Source of the DNA: an uncultured Altererythrobacter sp.
GTDB lineage: Bacteria; Pseudomonadota; Alphaproteobacteria; Sphingomonadales; Sphingomonadaceae
Assembly: GCA_946885545.1 (NCBI GenBank)
Contig: CAMPGP010000048.1
Span: forward strand, 1-10,782
Length of the DNA: 10,782 nt
Direction: 5' to 3'
The translations under genes were made by a program, and so were the position numbers. The notes under the pieces were generated by a model. It saw only the letters and a list, made by a program, of their open reading frames with translations. It searched no databases and was not told the origin of the DNA. The first letter of the stretch is position 1. Each line of letters starts with the position of its first letter. Of this stretch, positions 1-10,782 are shown piece after piece.

Positions 1-980
1 CGGCGCGCCTGTCGCACTACGTCATCGCGCCGACCCTGCCGTTCGAGCGGCCGGGGCAGAGCTTCCCCGGATCGGCGTTCTATTTCCTCGAAGACGCGCC
101 GCGCGCCGAGCTTGCCGCGGCTGGCAATGGCGCGAATGTCTTCGACCCGACCGGAACCGGCGACGGCGCAGCGGCCGAACTGGCGGCGGCGCGCATCGCC
201 GGGCCTTCGGCGCGCGCGTTCCTTTCGGCCGGAACGGGGATCGACAAGGCCCGCGCCCTCCACTGCCTGGCGAGTGCGGTCTATTACGAGGCGGCCAGCG
301 AGGCGATCGGCGGCCAGCGCGCGGTGGCGCAGGTGGTGCTCAACCGCGTCGCGCACCCGAGCTACCCCAGCAGCGTGTGCGGCGTCGTTTTCCAGGGATC
401 GGAGCGCCGGACCGGCTGCCAGTTCACCTTCACCTGCGATGGTTCGCTGGCGCGCAAGCCGATGAAGGCGGCGTGGGACCGCGCGCTGGGCGTGGCGCGG
501 CAAGCGCTGGCGGGCGAGGTCTATGCGCCCGTCGGCCTCGCGACGCACTACCACACGATCTGGATCAATCCCTACTGGGCGCCGAGCCTCGACACCGTCG
601 GCGTAATCGGGGCGCACCGCTTCTACCGCTGGCGTGGCGCCGCGGGGCGCCCGCAGGCGTTCACCTCCGCCTATCGCGGAGCCGAACCGGCCGCCGTGCC
701 GCACGCGCGCGCCGCCGCGCCCGAAGCCGCCACCGATCCGGCGGCCCTCGCCCGCGCGTTCGAGGAAGCCCGGCGCACCGCAACGACTGCGCCCGGCTCC
801 GCCCCGGTTCGCGCGCTCGCGCCCACTTATGCGCCTGCGATCGAGGCTCGCGGCGGGGACGCCGTCTTCACCGCAGGCAAGCTGCCCGCGAGCGGCGACG
901 TGAAGCCCGAATACGCCAGCAGCGGGCAGTGGATCGCCGAGCCGGGCCGGGGCACAGGCAAGACGGATCGCGAACCTTAA
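1..980 (+). CDS. SleB-type cell-wall hydrolase, 5' truncated by window edge
   Basis: The frame is open from base 3 to the TAA at 978-980, giving 325 visible residues; the true start lies outside the window. Visible residues about 86-210 match the Hydrolase_2 (SleB/CwlJ) fold. They include the YYEAASE motif with the presumed catalytic Glu at visible residue 96, a VVLNRVAHPSYP segment, and the closing ATHYHTIWINPYWAPS and HRFYRW motifs. In this family the enzyme cleaves peptidoglycan glycan strands; in a non-sporulating proteobacterium it is inferred to act in wall remodelling in the periplasm. Four cysteines (visible residues 88, 126, 139, 145) lie in the domain and could form disulfides, consistent with export, though no signal peptide can be seen. 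The last ~115 residues are an Ala/Pro/Arg-rich, low-complexity tail without a recognisable domain. Internal GTG starts, for example at 324, would cut through the domain and are not credible. Confidence 0.9.
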   Translation, partial: ARLSHYVIAPTLPFERPGQSFPGSAFYFLEDAPRAELAAAGNGANVFDPTGTGDGAAAELAAARIAGPSARAFLSAGTGIDKARALHCLASAVYYEAASEAIGGQRAVAQVVLNRVAHPSYPSSVCGVVFQGSERRTGCQFTFTCDGSLARKPMKAAWDRALGVARQALAGEVYAPVGLATHYHTIWINPYWAPSLDTVGVIGAHRFYRWRGAAGRPQAFTSAYRGAEPAAVPHARAAAPEAATDPAALARAFEEARRTATTAPGSAPVRALAPTYAPAIEARGGDAVFTAGKLPASGDVKPEYASSGQWIAEPGRGTGKTDREP

Positions 981-993
981 CGCCTGGGAAACC

Positions 994-1029
994 CTAGCGC
1001 AGAACACTCGCTTAGGAGTGCCGCGCTAG
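994..1029 (+). other. Nested stem-loop between the hydrolase and the small ORF
   Basis: The outer arms CTAGCGC (994-1000) and GCGCTAG (1023-1029) are perfect inverted repeats. The inner arms CACTC (1005-1009) and GAGTG (1016-1020) are also perfect, around a 6-base loop. There is no T-run after it, so it is not a classic intrinsic terminator. The 3' side covers an AGGAG sequence (1014-1018) that could serve a GTG at 1029, so an RNA form would hide that ribosome site. It could also act as an mRNA 3'-end stabiliser for the hydrolase transcript. Structure is seen; role is inferred. Confidence 0.5.
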
Positions 1030-1094
1030 TGCCTTTCGCCAAGTCGCAAACGGCGCTTCGCCCCCACGAAGGCCATCGGGAAGGTCCCAGATAC

Positions 1095-1433
1095 ATGACG
1101 GTCCACTTCGCCGCTTCGCGCCGCGCAGAACACTCGCCACTCGCCCGGATCCTGCAACGCCAGACCCCGCGTCAGGCCGCGAACGACGACTGCGCCGCGC
1201 GCCGCGACGATCGCATGCTGCACGATGCCTTGCGCCATTTCGCGCGCCACGGGCTGGGTGCCGCACGCGAGGCCCGGCGGCAGGCGGAAAGCGCATTCTT
1301 CGCCGGCGACCGACGCAGCTACGACTGGTGGCTCGGCATCTGCCGCACGCTCGATGCGCGGCTGGCGCGGTCGCTCGAGCAGGCCGCCGCGGCGGCGAGC
1401 GAAGCCCCGCTGCGCCCCGCATCGGACGGCTAA
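1095..1433 (+). CDS. Small conserved hypothetical protein, 112 aa
   Basis: This is a soluble, Arg/Ala-rich, probably helical protein with no signal peptide or membrane segment. The core (roughly residues 40-90) has the pattern MLHDALRHFARHGLG, then AESAFFAGDR and YDWWLGICRTLDARLA. I recall this pattern from small uncharacterised proteins of sphingomonads and related alphaproteobacteria; no function is known to me. The ATG at 1095 is preferred. An in-frame GTG at 1029 with an AGGAG at 1014-1018 would add 22 residues, but the codons between 1029 and 1094 have a mixed third position and include AGA, unlike the GC-biased body. That suggests the stretch is leader. The ribosome site for 1095 is weak (GGAAGG about 10 bases upstream). 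The gene is followed after 68 bases by the GGDEF-EAL gene and may share a transcript with it. I make no functional claim. Confidence 0.7.
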   Translation: MTVHFAASRRAEHSPLARILQRQTPRQAANDDCAARRDDRMLHDALRHFARHGLGAAREARRQAESAFFAGDRRSYDWWLGICRTLDARLARSLEQAAAAASEAPLRPASDG

Positions 1434-1501
1434 CCGCGCGTTTACCCCTCGTCGGCAATCCGTAAGCCGATCGTTAACTATGCGGTGACCACTTGTGCCC
1501 T
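1434..1501 (+). promoter_or_regulatory. Short intergenic region with CtrA-like half sites upstream of the GGDEF-EAL gene
   Basis: CTAA-N7-TTTAC spans 1430-1445 and matches 6 of 8 defined bases of the alphaproteobacterial CtrA consensus TTAA-N7-TTAA. GTAA-N8-TTAAC spans 1462-1478, with a spacer one base too long. GGTGA (1484-1488) is the best ribosome-site candidate. No convincing -35/-10 pair was found. The CtrA reading is weak and rests on degenerate matches. Confidence 0.2.
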
Positions 1502-3475
1502 ATGATCGTGGGCATGGCGAGCGGCGAACCCAAGGCCAAGACCCTGAAGGCCTTGTCCTACTTTCAGAAAGGCGATGCGCTGTCCGAGCGCGTCCGCCGC
1601 ACGCTCGTCCGCACGCTCTACACCCAGCCGAGCAGCCTCGCCGCGGGCGCAGCGAGCGGCATCGCTTCCTCGCTGGTCGTCGCCTACCTCGCCGATTCCA
1701 CAACGATCTACGCGCTCAGCATCGCGCTGAGCCTGGTTGCGATCGTGCGCGTGATGCTCGCCTACAGCATCAAGCTCGACAACAAGACGAGCACCACCAA
1801 GCTCGAGATCATCTACGAGGTCGGCGCGTTCACATACGCTTTCCTGATGGGTGCCGTTGCGGCCGCCTCGCTGATCCTTCAGGTCGGATCGGCGGGCGAA
1901 GTGCTGCTCGCGGCAAACGCCATCGGATACGGCGTGGCGATCTGCGCGCGCAATGCGGGCCGACCGGTAATCGCGATCGGCCAGTTGTTGCTGGTATGCC
2001 TGCCGCTCCTCGCGGCCTGCCTCTACATGGGTTCGCTGGCGTTCTATGCCTTCGCGGTCACGATCCTGCTGATGATGCCCGCGATGGCATCGATCACGAT
2101 GAACGTGTTCAAGGTGCTGCGCGACAATATCGCCGCCGCCGAAACGAGCGCGCGTCTGGCCGACAAGATGCAGCACCTCGCGCGGACCGACGCGGTGACC
2201 GGGCTCGCCAACCGCGCCGGTCTGAACCATGCGATGGTCGAAAAGCTGATGGACGTTCCGTCCGAACAGATGCTCGGGATGATCTGGATCGATCTCGACC
2301 GGTTCAAGGAAGTCAACGACTTGCTCGGCCATCCGATCGGCGACCGCGTGCTGCAGACAGTCGCCAAGCGGCTGCAGGACGTGACCCCCGAAGGGGCGAC
2401 CGTGGCGCGCTTCGGCGGCGACGAGTTCATCGTCTTCTCCGAAGTCGCGAGCCGTGCCGACTGCATGCGGCTCGCCAGCGAGGTCCATGCCGAGATCATG
2501 CGCCCGGTGCGGATCGACGGCGAACGGCTCGAGATCGGTGCCTCGCTGGGCGTGGCTCTGCTTCCGGACGACGGACCCGACGCCGACGCGGTGATGCAGG
2601 CGGCGGACCTCGCGCTCTACCATGCCAAGGTCAACGGCCGGCGGCAGACCTGCTTCTTCGACAGCTCGATGAGCCGCAACCTCGCGCGCCGCCGCGAGAT
2701 CGAGGCCGAACTGCGCAGCGCGATCCAGAAGAACGAGCTTTCGATCTTCTTCCAGCCGATCGTCGACCTTTCGACCGGCCGGATTCGCACGTTCGAGGCG
2801 CTGGTCCGCTGGTTCCACCCGCAGAAGGGCGAGATGCGGCCCGACGAATTCATCCCGGTGGCCGAGGAAACCGGCGTGATCGTGACGCTGGGCAACTGGA
2901 TCACCGGACAGGCGGCCAAGGCCGCGGCGCAATGGCCCGAGGACGTGACCATCGCGGTCAACCTCTCGCCGATGCAGATCAAGGCGCCGGGCGCCGCGCT
3001 CGGCATCATCAATGCGCTGCGCGAAGCCAATCTCGATCCGGCCCGTCTCGAGCTCGAGGTGACCGAGAGCCTGTTCCTCGACGACAGCGAAGCGACCGAC
3101 GAATTCATCAGCGAGCTGTCGTCGCGCGGCGTGCGCTTCGCGCTCGACGATTTCGGCACGGGCTATTCCTCCCTCGCCTACGTCAACAAGTACCCGTTCA
3201 AGAAGATCAAGGTCGACCGCAGTTTCGTGTCCGGGCCAGACGTTTCCAAGCGGACCGAAGCGATCATCCGCGCCGTCGCAGAGATGGGCGCCCAGCTCGA
3301 TATGGACATCGTCGCCGAAGGTCTCGAGACGATCGAGCAGGTGACCGCGGTGCGCGACGCCGGCTGTACGCTTGGCCAGGGCTACTACTTCAGCCGCGCC
3401 GTGCCGGACTATCTCGCGGCAATGCTGCTGGCGCAGGAACGCGACGCGGAACCGGGACGCAAGATCGCGATCTGA
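1502..3475 (+). CDS. Membrane-bound GGDEF-EAL cyclic-di-GMP enzyme, 657 aa
   Basis: Order of parts (numbering from ATG 1502): cytosolic N-terminus; about six hydrophobic segments between residues ~46 and 198; a short linker helix; GGDEF domain (~226-390); EAL domain (~395-645). The GGDEF domain has TDAVTGLANR, IDLDRFKEVND and an intact GGDEF at 305-309, so cyclase or GTP-binding activity is possible. The RxxD inhibitory site is replaced by PEGA. The EAL domain has EAL at 432-434, then NLSP, EVTES, DDFGTGYSSL (DD 549-550), KKIKVDRSF, AEGLET and LGQGYYF. All usual metal and catalytic residues are therefore present, and phosphodiesterase activity is likely. The multi-pass N-terminus resembles no sensor I can name; it may sense a membrane or small-molecule signal. 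The start is uncertain: TTG 1493 lies 4 bases after GGTGA, ATG 1502 lies 13 bases after it, and ATG 1514 is also in frame. Net direction of c-di-GMP turnover cannot be told from sequence. Confidence 0.93.
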   Translation: MIVGMASGEPKAKTLKALSYFQKGDALSERVRRTLVRTLYTQPSSLAAGAASGIASSLVVAYLADSTTIYALSIALSLVAIVRVMLAYSIKLDNKTSTTKLEIIYEVGAFTYAFLMGAVAAASLILQVGSAGEVLLAANAIGYGVAICARNAGRPVIAIGQLLLVCLPLLAACLYMGSLAFYAFAVTILLMMPAMASITMNVFKVLRDNIAAAETSARLADKMQHLARTDAVTGLANRAGLNHAMVEKLMDVPSEQMLGMIWIDLDRFKEVNDLLGHPIGDRVLQTVAKRLQDVTPEGATVARFGGDEFIVFSEVASRADCMRLASEVHAEIMRPVRIDGERLEIGASLGVALLPDDGPDADAVMQAADLALYHAKVNGRRQTCFFDSSMSRNLARRREIEAELRSAIQKNELSIFFQPIVDLSTGRIRTFEALVRWFHPQKGEMRPDEFIPVAEETGVIVTLGNWITGQAAKAAAQWPEDVTIAVNLSPMQIKAPGAALGIINALREANLDPARLELEVTESLFLDDSEATDEFISELSSRGVRFALDDFGTGYSSLAYVNKYPFKKIKVDRSFVSGPDVSKRTEAIIRAVAEMGAQLDMDIVAEGLETIEQVTAVRDAGCTLGQGYYFSRAVPDYLAAMLLAQERDAEPGRKIAI

Positions 3476-3486
3476 TCGCTCGGTAG

Positions 3487-3505
3487 AGAGGCGAAATCCG
3501 CCTCT
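3487..3505 (+). terminator. Hairpin after the GGDEF-EAL gene, possible weak terminator
   Basis: AGAGGCG (3487-3493) and CGCCTCT (3499-3505) form a perfect 7-bp stem with loop AAATC, starting 11 bases after the stop codon. There is no downstream T-run, so termination would be inefficient or would need Rho; it could simply stabilise the 3' end. The position between two separately transcribed units supports a boundary role. Confidence 0.4.
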
Positions 3506-3521
3506 ATCGGTACCCGGATAA

Positions 3522-5163
<1,642 letters not shown>

Positions 5164-5171
5164 GAGTCAGA

Positions 5172-6062
<891 letters not shown>

Positions 6063-6063
6063 C

Positions 6064-6107
6064 GGCAGGCGCGGATCGCCCTCCTCCCCGGGAGCATCCG
6101 CGCCGCC
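6064..6107 (+). other. Strong stem-loop in the sucD-sucA gap
   Basis: GGCGCGGAT (6068-6076) and ATCCGCGCC (6096-6104) form a perfect 9-bp stem. GGC (6064-6066) with GCC (6105-6107) extends it across a single bulged A. An inner CTCC/GGAG stem (6084-6087 with 6091-6094) is also possible. It begins just after the sucD stop and has no T-run. It could stabilise the upstream mRNA, attenuate transcription, or mark a processing point that sets the sucD:sucA ratio. Structure is seen; role is inferred. Confidence 0.5.
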
Positions 6108-6112
6108 GAGGC

Positions 6113-6120
6113 ATTGCAAT
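6113..6120 (+). promoter_or_regulatory. ATTGCAAT palindrome upstream of sucA
   Basis: A perfect 8-base palindrome containing TTGCAA, 40 bases before the sucA ATG. It shares TTGCAATCG with the site at 3608-3616 upstream of mdh. I found TTGCAA only in these two control regions. It may be a second site for the same regulator, or a secondary promoter element for sucAB. Confidence 0.25.
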
Positions 6121-6159
6121 CGAAAGCCGGCACATCCGTCGGCGACAGAGGTGACCCGG

Positions 6160-9012
<2,853 letters not shown>

Positions 9013-9023
9013 GGAACGCGAAT

Positions 9024-10253
<1,230 letters not shown>

Positions 10254-10273
10254 TGGCGAAGGAAACTATCTTG

Positions 10274-10782
<509 letters not shown>

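Noticed and set aside
1029..1094. N-terminal extension of the small hypothetical protein from GTG 1029
   Set aside because: Although AGGAG lies upstream, the codons lack the third-position GC bias of the rest of the gene and the added residues look random; ATG 1095 is preferred, with some doubt.
3487..3505. Strong intrinsic (Rho-independent) terminator
   Set aside because: The stem is perfect but only 7 bp and lacks a T-run; kept only as a weak terminator candidate.

Overview
The window looks like chromosomal DNA from a GC-rich alphaproteobacterium, most likely a member of the Sphingomonadales (Sphingomonas/Erythrobacter-like). Three things point there: strongly GC-biased third codon positions, a lactate-dehydrogenase-like 320-residue malate dehydrogenase, and the gene order mdh ... 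sucD-sucA-sucB-(lipoprotein)-lpdA. The assignment rests on family recognition, not on a search. All supported genes are on the + strand.

Layout. (i) 1-980 is the 3' part of a SleB-type cell-wall hydrolase. (ii) 981-1094 is a short gap with a strong nested hairpin, followed by a small conserved hypothetical gene (1095-1433). (iii) 1502-3475 encodes a membrane-bound GGDEF-EAL cyclic-di-GMP protein with a complete EAL active site but no RxxD inhibitory site. (iv) 3476-3740 is the largest non-coding stretch; it holds a small hairpin after the GGDEF-EAL gene, a cluster of TTGCAA palindromes, a weak promoter candidate and a structured leader. (v) 3741 to the right edge is one tightly packed block of TCA-cycle genes: mdh, an AT-richer exported hypothetical protein, sucD, sucA, sucB, a small lipoprotein, and the start of lpdA.

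How the genes work together. sucA (E1o), sucB (E2o) and lpdA (E3) encode the 2-oxoglutarate dehydrogenase complex, which makes succinyl-CoA. sucD is the alpha subunit of succinyl-CoA synthetase, which uses succinyl-CoA in the next step. mdh catalyses malate to oxaloacetate. The beta subunit gene sucC, often found between mdh and sucD in alphaproteobacteria, is absent here and must lie elsewhere if the enzyme is functional. Its usual place is taken by an unrecognised signal-peptide protein of clearly lower GC content. Gene junctions are tight: a 17-bp overlap, an 8-base gap in which the stop codon overlaps the ribosome site, TGATG, and an 8-bp overlap before lpdA. The 97-base sucD-sucA gap is the only loose junction inside the block and carries a strong hairpin plus the only other TTGCAA motif I found.

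No phage, transposon, CRISPR, toxin-antitoxin or defence genes, and no tRNA or rRNA genes, were seen. The window is mostly ordinary core metabolism. The points worth a second look are the low-GC exported gene in the operon, the lipoprotein between E2 and E3, and several non-coding structures.
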